From contig NZ_JACLYU010000011.1 of NCBI RefSeq assembly GCF_016899725.1, forward strand, positions 1 through 64,000: 64,000 nt of DNA, in the 5' to 3' direction. Shown one piece after another: positions 55,486 to 64,000 of the stretch. The first letter of the stretch is position 1; each line of letters starts with the position of its first letter. The stretch is from Bifidobacterium pullorum subsp. saeculare (lineage in GTDB: Bacteria; Actinomycetota; Actinomycetes; Actinomycetales; Bifidobacteriaceae). Under the pieces are notes generated by a model. That model was not told the DNA's origin. It searched no databases and saw only the letters and a list, made by a program, of their open reading frames with translations. Both the position numbers and the translations under genes were made by a program.

Positions 55486-55521
55486 GAGCCGTGGCGCGTG
55501 CCGCAGACGGTGCCACGGCTC
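55486..55521 (+). terminator. Second hairpin before the permease gene
   Basis: GAGCCGTGGC and GCCACGGCTC, 10 bp each, with a 16-nt loop, ending 30 bp before the permease start. The two stems together separate binding protein and permeases. Confidence 0.6.
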
Positions 55522-55550
55522 TTCAATATCAGTTCTAAGGAAAGTGCACA

Positions 55551-56591
55551 ATGTCCAGGACAACGAAGATGGATAGACGGCGCCGTGGCTCATCGATGAG
55601 CGATAAGCGGCGCAAAGGCATTGAAATCACCATTCTTTCCGCGCCGGCGCTTATCATGTTCCTCGGGTTCGTGATTCTGCCGGTGTTCATGGCCGCCTAC
55701 TATGGCTTCTACAGGTGGAAAGGGTACGGTTCCCCCTCCATTAACGGCGAGTTCATCGGCTTCGACAATTACAAGATGATTCTCACCGACCCGAACTTCC
55801 AGCAAGCCGTCGGCCACACGATGTTCGTCGTGGTCATGTCCTTGGTCATCCAGGGGCCGCTTGCGATTCTGTTCGCGCTGCTGCTTAACCAGAAGTTCAA
55901 GGGGCGGGCCATCATCCGCACGCTGATCTTCGTGCCGTATGTCGTCTCCGAGGTCATCGTCGGTACGGGATGGAGCCTGATGCTCCAGAGCGCAGGCGCG
56001 GTCAATGCTTTGCTGGAAAAAATCGGATTGAGCGGTGCCGACTGGATCTCCGATCCGCATATCGCTATCTGGACGCTGATGTTCATCATCACCTGGAAAT
56101 ACATCGGCTTTGCGGTCATCCTGATGATTGCCGGCATGCAAGCCATTCCCGAGGAACTGTACGAAGCCGCCAAAGTCGACGGCGCGAGCTTCTGGCAGAT
56201 GCAGTGGCGCATTACGCTGCCGCTGCTGGCCCCGACCATCCGTATCTGGGCGTTCCTGTCCATCATCGGCTCCCTGCAGCTGTTCGACTTGGTGTACATC
56301 GTTTGGGGTCAGTACGTGTCGTCCACGGCGGGCACCTCCACGATGGCCACCTACATGGTGCGCGAAGGCCGGCTTGCCAATAACTATGGCTATGGCTCGG
56401 CGGTCGCCGTGGTCATCTTCATCATTTCGCTTGTCATCTCGCTCGCCTACCAGAGGTTCATTCTCAACCGGGACCTCGAGGGCGCGATCACTGACGAGAA
56501 GGATGCTAAGCGTCGCGAGAAGCGCGCGCAGAAGGAAGCGGCGAAGCTCGCCAGGAAGGGCCATGCCGTCGTAGCGAAGGAGGTGGCGTGA
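55551..56591 (+). CDS. ABC sugar permease 1 of the xylo-oligosaccharide transporter
   Basis: 346 aa, ATG after AAGGAAAGTGCAC. A basic N-terminal tail is followed by six membrane segments, and the EAA loop ELYEAAKVDGASFWQMQWRITLP lies near residue 205. The charged C-terminal tail (DEKDAKRREKRAQKEAAKLARKG) is longer than usual. It pairs with the next gene; the ATPase is not encoded in the window, as is common when a shared MsiK-type ATPase is used. Confidence 0.92.
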   Translation: MSRTTKMDRRRRGSSMSDKRRKGIEITILSAPALIMFLGFVILPVFMAAYYGFYRWKGYGSPSINGEFIGFDNYKMILTDPNFQQAVGHTMFVVVMSLVIQGPLAILFALLLNQKFKGRAIIRTLIFVPYVVSEVIVGTGWSLMLQSAGAVNALLEKIGLSGADWISDPHIAIWTLMFIITWKYIGFAVILMIAGMQAIPEELYEAAKVDGASFWQMQWRITLPLLAPTIRIWAFLSIIGSLQLFDLVYIVWGQYVSSTAGTSTMATYMVREGRLANNYGYGSAVAVVIFIISLVISLAYQRFILNRDLEGAITDEKDAKRREKRAQKEAAKLARKGHAVVAKEVA

Positions 56592-56592
56592 G

Positions 56593-57456
56593 ATGACCGC
56601 CGCGATCAAGAACCCGTATGCGCTCAAGAAATCATCCAAAACCCCGTGGGGCAACCCCATCGTCTATTTCTTCTCGCTGGTGCTCGTCGCTATTTGCGTG
56701 GGGCCGGTGCTGTACATCATCCTCGGAGGATTCCGTACCAACTCGCAGATCACCCAAGATCCCGCCGGTCTGCCGAACCCATGGAACTTCGCGAACTACC
56801 ACACGGTGGTCACTTCGCCGACATTCTGGACCGAGCTCGTCAACTCCTTGATTGTGTCGCTGGGTACGATGGTCGGCATCGTGGCGCTCGCCTTGATGGT
56901 GAGCTTTGTCATCGCGCGGTATCGGTTCCGGCTCAACGGCGTGATGTACGCGCTGTTCGCCGCTGGCATGATGTTCCCCATCACCGTGGCGATCACCCCG
57001 CTGTACTTGTTGCTGCGCTATCTGCACCTCATCAACTCCCATCTGGGCATCATCCTGCCGCAGATTGCGTTCGGCTTGCCGCAAGCCGTCATCATCCTCG
57101 TGCCGTTCCTCAAATCCATCCCGGTGGAGCTTGAGGAAGCCTGCGAGCTGGATGGCTGCTCCCGCCTTGGGTTCTTCTGGCGCATGGTGCTGCCGCTGAG
57201 CTGGCCTGGCGTGGCTACGGTGGGCATCCTCGCCTTCGTACAGAGCTGGAACGCCTATATGCTGCCGCTGTTCATGCTCAATGAATCCAGCAAGTACACG
57301 CTGCCGTTGGGCGTGCAGATGTTCAGCTCCCAGCATTCCGTGGACACGGCCCAAGTGCTCGCGTTCACCTCCCTGTCCATGATCCCTGCCCTGATTTGCT
57401 TCACTATTTTCCAGAAGAAGATTGTCGGCGGCCTCACCGGTGCCGTCAAGGGCTGA
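56593..57456 (+). CDS. ABC sugar permease 2 of the xylo-oligosaccharide transporter
   Basis: 287 aa, six membrane segments, EAA loop ELEEACELDGCSRLGFFWRMVLPL, and the normal ending FQKKIVGGLTGAVKG, which the other MalG-type permease in this window (28560) lacks. The start follows GAAGGAGGTGGCGTG one base after the preceding stop. Confidence 0.93.
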   Translation: MTAAIKNPYALKKSSKTPWGNPIVYFFSLVLVAICVGPVLYIILGGFRTNSQITQDPAGLPNPWNFANYHTVVTSPTFWTELVNSLIVSLGTMVGIVALALMVSFVIARYRFRLNGVMYALFAAGMMFPITVAITPLYLLLRYLHLINSHLGIILPQIAFGLPQAVIILVPFLKSIPVELEEACELDGCSRLGFFWRMVLPLSWPGVATVGILAFVQSWNAYMLPLFMLNESSKYTLPLGVQMFSSQHSVDTAQVLAFTSLSMIPALICFTIFQKKIVGGLTGAVKG

Positions 57457-57476
57457 ACCTAGTGAAGGAACGTATT

Positions 57477-59093
57477 GTGAAAATCACCAACCCGGTGCTC
57501 ACCGGTTTCTATGCGGATCCGTCGATGCTTCGTGTCGGCGACACCTATTACATCGCCAATTCCACATTCGACTGGTGGCCCGGCGTACAGCTGCACGAAT
57601 CCAAGGACATGGTCCACTGGATGCCATTGTCCGGTGCCATCGGCGAAACCCGATTGGCCGACCTGAGGGGAAACCCCTCCTCAGGTGGCGTCTGGGCCCC
57701 CGACCTGAGCTATGCCGACGGCCTCTTCTGGCTGGTGTTCTCCGACGTCAAGATCGTCAATGGCGCGTTCAAGGATGTGACCAACTACCTGATCACCGCC
57801 GAGGACATCCATGGGCCATGGTCCGATCCGATCCGACTCAATGGCGTGGGCTTCGACGCCTCGCTGTTCCATGACGATGACGGCCGCAAGTATTTGGTGC
57901 AGCAGACCTGGGACCACCGCGAGTACAAGCATGCGTTCCACGGCATCACGCTCACTGAGTATGATCCTGTGGCTAAGTGCATGTTGCCTGAGACTGCCCG
58001 CACCATTTGGAATGGTACGGATGTGAAACTGGTCGAAGGCCCTCACCTGTACAAGGTCAACGGCTGGTACTACTTGTTCTGCGCCGAGGGCGGCACGGTG
58101 TGGACCCACCAGGAGTCCGTGGCCCGATCGCGGACATTGGATGCGATGTCTTTCGAAGGCGCCCCGAACAATCCGTTCATCACGAATTTCGATACTCCGC
58201 GCAGCCCGCTGCAGAAGCAGGGGCACGGCGCCCTTGTGGACACCCCGTCCGGGGAGTGGTATTACGCTTCGCTTTGCGCCCGGCCGTGGCACCATGAGAC
58301 CGAATCCGTGAGCGATCCGCGCGGTTGGTGCACGCTGGGCCGTGAGACCTCGATTCAGAAAGTCGAATGGGACGAGAACGGCTGGCCATATGTCGTCGGC
58401 GGCCACGGAGGCCAGCTGGAAGTGGAAGCGCCGAAAGACGCCATTGAGACTCCCCCCGTTCCTCGTGACCAGCACGACGACTTCGAGTCCGACAAGCTGG
58501 ACCTGCGTTGGAACACATTGCGCGTGCCCTTCGGACCTGAGATGGGCTCCGTCGGCGGCGGCAGCCTGAGACTCAATGGCCAGGGGTCGCTGTGCAATCT
58601 GTTCGACCTCTCGCTGGTGGCCCGTCGTTGGCAGGCGTTCGACTTCGACGCCGAGACTGCGGTGTCCTTCAATCCGAAGACCTACCAGGCGATGGCCGGC
58701 CTGACAAACTACTATAACGACTCGCATTGGTCGTGGGTGTTCGTCACATATGACGAGGACCGCAAGATCCGCGTAATCGAAGTCGCTCAGTGCGACCGTG
58801 GCGTCTACACCTCGTTCCTGCGCGAGAACGCCGTGCCGGTGCCCGAAGACGTGGAACGAGTGTGGCTGCGCACCAAGGTGCGTACCCAGTGGTACACGTA
58901 CGAGTATTCCTTCGACGGTGCGGACTGGCACGAACTGCCGGTGCGTCTCGATGCCAAGATCCTATCCGACGACTATGTGAATCAGACCTACGGTGGCTTC
59001 TTCACCGGCGCCTTCGTGGGCCTGGCGGCAGTCGATTACTCCGGGTACGGCGAGGTGGCCACCTTCGACCACTTCGATTACCGCGAGTTATGA
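57477..59093 (+). CDS. GH43 beta-xylosidase
   Basis: 538 aa, GTG start after GAAGGAACG. The GH43 propeller has NPVLTGFYADPSML (Asp14), GFDASLFHDDDGRKYL (Asp127) and VEGPHLYKVNGWYYLF (Glu187). A C-terminal concanavalin-like domain (from about 350, DDFESDKLDLRWNTLR) is typical of GH43 beta-xylosidases of the subfamily-11 kind. It cuts xylose from the non-reducing end of xylo-oligosaccharides; arabinofuranosidase side activity is common. No signal peptide. Confidence 0.92.
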   Translation: MKITNPVLTGFYADPSMLRVGDTYYIANSTFDWWPGVQLHESKDMVHWMPLSGAIGETRLADLRGNPSSGGVWAPDLSYADGLFWLVFSDVKIVNGAFKDVTNYLITAEDIHGPWSDPIRLNGVGFDASLFHDDDGRKYLVQQTWDHREYKHAFHGITLTEYDPVAKCMLPETARTIWNGTDVKLVEGPHLYKVNGWYYLFCAEGGTVWTHQESVARSRTLDAMSFEGAPNNPFITNFDTPRSPLQKQGHGALVDTPSGEWYYASLCARPWHHETESVSDPRGWCTLGRETSIQKVEWDENGWPYVVGGHGGQLEVEAPKDAIETPPVPRDQHDDFESDKLDLRWNTLRVPFGPEMGSVGGGSLRLNGQGSLCNLFDLSLVARRWQAFDFDAETAVSFNPKTYQAMAGLTNYYNDSHWSWVFVTYDEDRKIRVIEVAQCDRGVYTSFLRENAVPVPEDVERVWLRTKVRTQWYTYEYSFDGADWHELPVRLDAKILSDDYVNQTYGGFFTGAFVGLAAVDYSGYGEVATFDHFDYREL

Positions 59094-59101
59094 CCTCCAG
59101 A

Positions 59102-59140
59102 TGGCCGGGCAGTGGGGGGACGGACTGCCCGGCCACCTTT
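59102..59140 (+). terminator. Rho-independent terminator after GH43
   Basis: TGGCCGGGCAGT and ACTGCCCGGCCA form a 12-bp stem with a 10-nt loop, followed by CCTTTT. It would partly separate the transporter/GH43 transcript from the GH120-GH8 part. Confidence 0.85.
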
Positions 59141-59229
59141 TCGCACCTTCTTGGGCTCGTATAAGGCATACGCCCCGGCCATCATCGATATGACCGAACC
59201 AACGATGGAAGGCAAAGGAGCTTTATTCC

Positions 59230-61194
59230 ATGGCTGAATATCATATCCATCCTCATGGCGACGACCTCGCGACCGGCGACGCCGCCCATCCATTCGCCAC
59301 AATCTCGCGTGCGGCGGCCATCGCCCGCCCCGGCGACACGGTCGTCGTGCATGAGGGAGTCTACCGCGAACAGGTCGACCCGGCCCACGGCGGCGTGAGC
59401 GACCTGGAACGCATCGTCTACCGTGCCGCCGAAGGCGAGCACCCTGTGATTAAGGGGTCGGAGCGGGTGACTGGTTGGACCCATGACAGAGGAACCGTCT
59501 GGAAGGTGACGTTGCCGGCTTCGTTGTTCGGCTCGTTCAACCCGTTCCGCGAGGAGTTGTTCGGAGACTGGCTTATCCGCCCCGATAAGGACACGGAACC
59601 GGCCAGGCATTTGGGCGACGTGTATCTGAACGGTCGTTCATTCTACGAATCGCCTGATCTCAACGGAGTCTACGAGCCGCAAGTTGCCACGCGCACCGTG
59701 GATGACGGCACCGGAGCCACGGTGCCTACGTTCGACCCCGACGGCATGCGCTATGCGTGGCACGCTGAGGTCGACGCGCACACGGGCGAGACGACCGTCT
59801 GGGCGAATTTCCAAGACGCCGATCCCAATGTGGAACTCGTGGAAGTCAATGTGCGCCGCACCTGCTTCTTCCCTTCGCGCACGCACATCGACTACATCAC
59901 CGTCTCCGGTTTTGAGATGTGCCAGGCCGCCACGCCGTGGTCGCCGCCCACCGCACCCCAGTTCGGCATGGTCGGTCCGAATTGGGCCAAGGGGTGGGTG
60001 ATCGAAGGCAACCATCTGCATGATGCGAAATGCTCCGCGGTGTGCCTAGGCAAGGAGGCCTCCACTGGTGAAAACGAGTGGTACCGCACTGAGCGCAAGA
60101 CCGGTTACCAGTACCAGCTTGAGGCCGTGTTCAAGGGGCGCAGAATCGGCTGGGGCAAAGAGACAATCGGCGGCCATCGGGTGCGTTTCAACCACATCCA
60201 TGACTGCGGCCAGAACGGCGTCGTCGGTCATATGGGGTGTGCCTTCAGCGAGGTGAGTTGGAACCACATCCACCGCATCGGAGTCAAGCGCGAGTTCTTC
60301 GGCTGGGAAATCGCGGGCATCAAGTTCCATGCGGCCATCGATGCCATCATCGCGCATAATGACGTGCATGACTGCTCGCTTGGCATATGGCTTGACTGGC
60401 AGGCGCAAGGCGTGCGGGTGAGTGGCAACGTATGCCACCGTAATGTGCGTGACCTCATGATCGAAGTGAGCCATGGGCCCGCCATACTTGACAACAATGT
60501 GTTTGCCTCGCCTTATGTGTTCCAGAACTGGTCGCAGGGGTCGGCGTTCGTGCACAACCTCATCGCTGGTACCATCGCCACGCATCGGGTTATGGATCGT
60601 TCCACGCCATATCATTTCCCACATACCACCGAGGTGGCTGGCTGCGCAGTCGTCTCCAGCGGCGACGACCGGTACCGGAACAACCTGTTCACCACGGCAG
60701 CGGACCCTCTGCCTGGACTTGGCGCGCCGGGACTGGGCGCTTACGCAGGATATCCGACGTCGATGGCAGGATATGTGGAAGCCATCCACCGTATGAAGGC
60801 CGGCGAGAACGGTGGTGGAGATCCCTCCCCCGAGCAGCCTGTGTATGTGGAAGGCAATGCGTACTGTGGCATGCCTGCCGCCGAACAGGAACCGGATGCC
60901 GTATGTGTTGCCGAACGTATGACTGTCTCCGTCGAAGAAGACGAGGACGCGGTGACCGTCATCGTCGATGTGCCGGAAGCCGTTGCCGGCGCGTCCTCCC
61001 CGCTGACGTGCACAGCCGACCTTGGCACGCCACGAATCGTGGAGGAACCATACGAGAACGCCGATGGCACTCCCATCGTCTTCGACTCCGACATCCTCGG
61101 TGCCGATCGAGGCCAGGCATCGTCTCCCGGCCCTCTCGCGGCACTTCACGCTGGCATCAACCGCATCGTCATCTCCCGGCATCCGTCGGTTTGA
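59230..61194 (+). CDS. GH120 beta-xylosidase
   Basis: 654 aa, ATG after GCAAAGGAGC. The N-terminus EYHIHPHGDDLATGDAAHPFATISRAA and VVVHEGVYREQVDPAHGG match GH120. A right-handed beta-helix follows (about residues 200-460) with NHLHDAKCS, VRFNHIHDCGQNG and IIAHNDVHDC. The catalytic pair fits: Asp389 in WLDWQAQG and Glu412 in LMIEVSHGP, 23 residues apart as in the characterised clostridial enzyme. It releases xylose from xylobiose and longer oligomers. It is intracellular and complements the GH43 and GH8 enzymes. Confidence 0.9.
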   Translation: MAEYHIHPHGDDLATGDAAHPFATISRAAAIARPGDTVVVHEGVYREQVDPAHGGVSDLERIVYRAAEGEHPVIKGSERVTGWTHDRGTVWKVTLPASLFGSFNPFREELFGDWLIRPDKDTEPARHLGDVYLNGRSFYESPDLNGVYEPQVATRTVDDGTGATVPTFDPDGMRYAWHAEVDAHTGETTVWANFQDADPNVELVEVNVRRTCFFPSRTHIDYITVSGFEMCQAATPWSPPTAPQFGMVGPNWAKGWVIEGNHLHDAKCSAVCLGKEASTGENEWYRTERKTGYQYQLEAVFKGRRIGWGKETIGGHRVRFNHIHDCGQNGVVGHMGCAFSEVSWNHIHRIGVKREFFGWEIAGIKFHAAIDAIIAHNDVHDCSLGIWLDWQAQGVRVSGNVCHRNVRDLMIEVSHGPAILDNNVFASPYVFQNWSQGSAFVHNLIAGTIATHRVMDRSTPYHFPHTTEVAGCAVVSSGDDRYRNNLFTTAADPLPGLGAPGLGAYAGYPTSMAGYVEAIHRMKAGENGGGDPSPEQPVYVEGNAYCGMPAAEQEPDAVCVAERMTVSVEEDEDAVTVIVDVPEAVAGASSPLTCTADLGTPRIVEEPYENADGTPIVFDSDILGADRGQASSPGPLAALHAGINRIVISRHPSV

Positions 61195-61305
61195 GATAGC
61201 AAGAACCGATGGCGCCATCCGTCTCCCCGACGGTTGCGGGGCGGGTGGTGCCATCGGACTTGTTCCATTGGCACCAAGAAGCATTTGAATACGGGAAGGA
61301 CTTCC

Positions 61306-62436
61306 ATGATGCAGTGCCGTATCGCTGCGCCCATGAGCCTGTTTGAACAATGTGGCTACGGCCGCGACGCTATCGAGGCGCGCCTGGCTCGCAACTGGCA
61401 CGAGATGTTCGAAGGGCCCGACAAAATCTATTGGGAGAACGACGAGGATCTGGCCTACGTGATGGACACCGGCAACCATGACGTGCGCACTGAAGGCATG
61501 AGCTATGCGATGATGCTCGCCGTACAGTACGACCGTCAGGACGTGTTCGACAAGCTTTGGGGCTGGGTCATGGCGCACATGTTCATGACCGAAGGTCCCC
61601 ATGCCGGCTATTTCGCCTGGTCCGTGGCGCCGGATGGCACCCCGAACGCGAACGGACCCGCCCCCGACGGCGAGGAATACTTCGCGATGGCGCTGTTCCT
61701 CGCCTCCGGCCGCTGGGGCGACGGCGAGGGACTCCTTGACTACGCCGCGCAGGCGCGCTCCATCCTGCGCACCTGCGTGCATCGCGGCGAGGACGGCGAG
61801 GGATGGCCGATGTGGAACCCGGACAATCATCTGATCAAGTTCATTCCCGAAACTGAATGGACTGACCCTTCCTACCACCTGCCGCACTTTTACGAAGTAT
61901 TCGCCGAGCATGCCGACGAGGCTGACCGCCCGTTCTGGCGTGAAGCCGCGGCCGCCAGCCGCCGCTACCTGGCCGTCGCCTGCCATCCTGAGACCGGCAT
62001 GAACCCCGAGTACTCGGACTACGACGGCATGCCACATGTGGACGAGCGCGATCACTGGCATTTCTATTCTGACGCCTACCGCACCGCCGGCAACATCGGC
62101 CTCGACTGCCTGTGGAACGGGCCGACGCCGGCCCTGTGCGACGCGGTCGCCCGCCTGCAGCGCTTCTTCCTCGAGCATGACCGCACCTGCGTGTACGCCG
62201 TCGACGGCACGCCAGTCGACGAGACCGTGCTCCATCCGGTCGGATTCATCGCCGCCACCGCCGAAGGCTCGTTGGCTGCGATGCATTCGGCGGAACCAGA
62301 GGCGCGGGAGAACGCGCGGCGCTGGGTGCGCCTGCTGTGGGACACGCCGATCCGCACCGGCACGCGACGCTACTACGACAACTTCCTCTATGCCTTCGCC
62401 TTCCTCGCGTTGGCTGGTGCCTACCATGTCTGGTGA
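61306..62436 (+). CDS. GH8 reducing-end xylose-releasing exo-oligoxylanase
   Basis: 376 aa, ATG after GGGAAGGACTTCC. The (alpha/alpha)6 barrel of GH8 has VRTEGMSYAMMLAVQ with general-acid Glu63, GYFAWSVAPDGTPNANGPAPDGEEYFAMALF, and FYSDAYRTAGNIGLD. Length and the PAPDGEEYF block match Rex enzymes instead of cellulase-type GH8. It would cut xylose from the reducing end of oligomers of three or more units inside the cell, the opposite end to the GH43 and GH120 enzymes. Confidence 0.92.
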   Translation: MMQCRIAAPMSLFEQCGYGRDAIEARLARNWHEMFEGPDKIYWENDEDLAYVMDTGNHDVRTEGMSYAMMLAVQYDRQDVFDKLWGWVMAHMFMTEGPHAGYFAWSVAPDGTPNANGPAPDGEEYFAMALFLASGRWGDGEGLLDYAAQARSILRTCVHRGEDGEGWPMWNPDNHLIKFIPETEWTDPSYHLPHFYEVFAEHADEADRPFWREAAAASRRYLAVACHPETGMNPEYSDYDGMPHVDERDHWHFYSDAYRTAGNIGLDCLWNGPTPALCDAVARLQRFFLEHDRTCVYAVDGTPVDETVLHPVGFIAATAEGSLAAMHSAEPEARENARRWVRLLWDTPIRTGTRRYYDNFLYAFAFLALAGAYHVW

Positions 62437-62520
62437 AACGACGCCGACAGGAGTTCCGGCCGGCCAATGAAGGTCGGCGCATGTGACACGTAACGGATGG
62501 ACAGAAAGGGCAACACCATC

Positions 62521-63171
62521 ATGACCGCGGATCTCAAGACACTGCTGGAAACCGACCTAGACGTGCAACGTCTGTTCGCCGGAAAACCGATGCAATACCG
62601 CAAGTCGGCCACACTGCCCGGGCTCACCTGGGAGGCGCAGTCCGCTTGCGAACGGATCAACCGCATGTTCTTCGACGATTTCGACGGGGCGATGCGACTG
62701 TTCCACGACTTGGTGCCCGGTGCGGGGGAGGGGGTCGAATTCCGCCCTCCCATCAACCTCGACTATGGCATCGGCCTAGAGATTGGCGATCATACCTTCA
62801 TCAATAAGGACTTCCTCGTCGTCGGCGGCGGCCGCGTTGTCATCGGCGCGAACTGCCTCATCGGTCCCCGCTGTACCATCGCCACCCCGAACCATGCGCT
62901 GGACGCGGCCACGCGGCTTGATGGATGGGAGCACACCAGCCCCGTCGTCATCGGCGACAACGTGTGGTTCGGCGCGAACGTCACCGTCTGCCCCGGAGTG
63001 ACCATCGGCGATGGCTCTGTCATTGGAGCTGGCTCCATCGTCATCAGGGACATCCCCGCCGGCGTCGTCGCCGCAGGCAACCCTTGCCGAGTTATCCGTC
63101 CCCTGCCCGAGCACGACCCGGCCTTCGCCGATGTGGAGGGCGGGGCACCCAACCAAGAGCGGACCCTCTAA
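62521..63171 (+). CDS. Maltose/galactoside O-acetyltransferase-like protein
   Basis: 216 aa, ATG after AGAAAGGGCAAC. A short N-terminal helical part (MAC/NodB-like, residues 20-65) is followed by left-handed beta-helix hexapeptides: VVIGANCLIGPRCTIATPNHALD, PVVIGDNVWFGANVTVCPGVTIGDGSVIGAGSIV. The His in TPNHALD is the usual catalytic base. Using acetyl-CoA it would acetylate a sugar, possibly a non-metabolised import product, as in lac operons. Confidence 0.88.
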   Translation: MTADLKTLLETDLDVQRLFAGKPMQYRKSATLPGLTWEAQSACERINRMFFDDFDGAMRLFHDLVPGAGEGVEFRPPINLDYGIGLEIGDHTFINKDFLVVGGGRVVIGANCLIGPRCTIATPNHALDAATRLDGWEHTSPVVIGDNVWFGANVTVCPGVTIGDGSVIGAGSIVIRDIPAGVVAAGNPCRVIRPLPEHDPAFADVEGGAPNQERTL

Positions 63172-63194
63172 ACCCCATGCGAAGGAGCGTATCC

Positions 63195-64000
63195 ATGGCA
63201 ACTCCATATTCGATGATCATCCACGGCGACGGCTGACGCAGCCGTTTCTTCTGCCGCGTCGCGCAGGTCCTGCCCGATAAGCTGCGCGTGGCGGCGGTCA
63301 TTGGCCACCATGCCGACCGCCTCGCCGCCATCGAACGTGACTACGGCGTGCCCACGGCCACCGACGTCTCGGCCGTGGATCCGGCGGCCGCCGACTTCCA
63401 CGTCGTGGCCGTCTCCTGGCCCGCCACGCCCGGTCTCGCCGCGGAACTGGCCGAAGCTGGCCATTATGTGTTCTGCGAGACCCCGCCCGCGCCGGATCTG
63501 GACGGTCTGCGCACGCTGTGGCACCGGCTGGAACCCATCGTCGGCCGGGTGTAGGTGGGGGAGCAGTACCATCGCATGCCCGGCCACGCCTCACGGCTGG
63601 CGCTGATACGACGCGGCGTGATCGGTGCACCCAGCTCGGCGTAGATCGCCTCCACGCAGCTGTACCACGCGGTGGCGCTGATGCGCGCCTACCTGGGAGT
63701 CGGCCGCACCGCCGTGACCGTGGACGCGCGCTCGTTCACCGCGCCGATGGTCAACCCGTTGCGGTTCGACGGCTGGAAGTCCGACCCTCGGCCGGAGCCG
63801 TTGAAAACGCAGATCGCCACCCTCGACTTCGGAGAGGGCCGCTACGGACTGTATGACTTCGTCGACAACCAATGGTGGAACCCGCTGCTGTCCCGGCGCG
63901 TGGTGATCCGCGGCAGCCTCGGCGAGATCGTGGACGACGACGTGATGCGATGGAAGGACAGTGCACCTGTCCCGTCACGGATCCTTTACCGCCGGCTCGG
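63195..64000 (+). pseudogene. Gfo/Idh/MocA oxidoreductase with three in-frame stops
   Basis: One reading frame runs from ATG 63195 to the window edge, broken by TGA at 63234, TAG at 63552 and TAG at 63642; no frameshift is needed. The N-terminus IIHGDG*RSRFFCRVAQ is the dinucleotide-binding start, CETPPAPDL matches the usual CEKP-type block, and VGEQYHRMPGHASRLALIRRGVIG and YHAVALMRAYLG follow. TGA fits a lost Trp and both TAG fit lost Gln codons. The C-terminal end is outside the window. Confidence 0.85.

Overview
The window is GC-rich chromosomal DNA that looks like a Bifidobacterium. The evidence is family content and gene order: tilS-hpt-ftsH-(FolK-like)-DUF3180, EttA, and large LacI-controlled plant-oligosaccharide loci whose ABC transporters carry no ATPase of their own. 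The species cannot be fixed from this sequence alone. No rRNA, no CRISPR array and only one tRNA gene were found.

1-6.9 kb is accessory. The 3' end of an IS3-type transposase is followed by a 6.2-kb integrated element. The element sits in the 3' end of a tRNA-Glu(UUC) gene and is bounded by 47-bp direct repeats (672-718 and 6830-6876). It carries a tyrosine integrase, an excisionase-like protein, a DUF3987-like P-loop protein, a DUF5681-like protein, an XRE repressor with palindromic operators, and two small proteins of unknown function. 7-9.4 kb has a lactate/malate-type dehydrogenase, a RhuM-family protein and a decayed fragment of a second RhuM gene.

9.4-25.5 kb is mostly conserved core: DUF362 protein, FucO-type dehydrogenase, cupin, two family-2 glycosyltransferases, an AI-2E-type exporter, an ABC exporter pair, D-Ala-D-Ala carboxypeptidase, TilS, Hpt, FtsH, a degenerate FolK-like protein and a DUF3180 membrane protein. 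26.2-27.4 kb is gene-free and built of at least four kinds of repeat, including four 62-bp tandem palindromic units. After it comes a LacI-regulated locus (27.4-35.6 kb): two sugar permeases without a binding protein, a GH115 alpha-glucuronidase-like enzyme, a LacI regulator, a CE6-like acetylesterase and a GH28-like enzyme. None has a signal peptide, so imported acidic plant oligosaccharides are probably broken down in the cytoplasm.

35.6-45.6 kb is mixed housekeeping: TesB, EttA, YczE-like protein, AlbA/Schlafen-like ATPase, an unknown protein, pentapeptide protein, YdcF-like protein, MetY and RarD. 45.69-46.13 kb holds the most unusual feature: eleven copies of a 19-bp motif spaced exactly 32 or 42 bp apart (three or four helical turns), eight in one orientation and three in the other, just upstream of xylA.

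46.3-64 kb is a xylose/xylo-oligosaccharide region: xylA, a GH43, a frameshifted MFS transporter, a frameshifted ATPase, a LacI regulator with candidate operators, a binding protein with two permeases, GH43, GH120 beta-xylosidase, GH8 exo-oligoxylanase, an acetyltransferase and a Gfo/Idh/MocA gene broken by three in-frame stops. Together these would import xylo-oligosaccharides, cut them to xylose inside the cell and isomerise xylose to xylulose for the pentose route.
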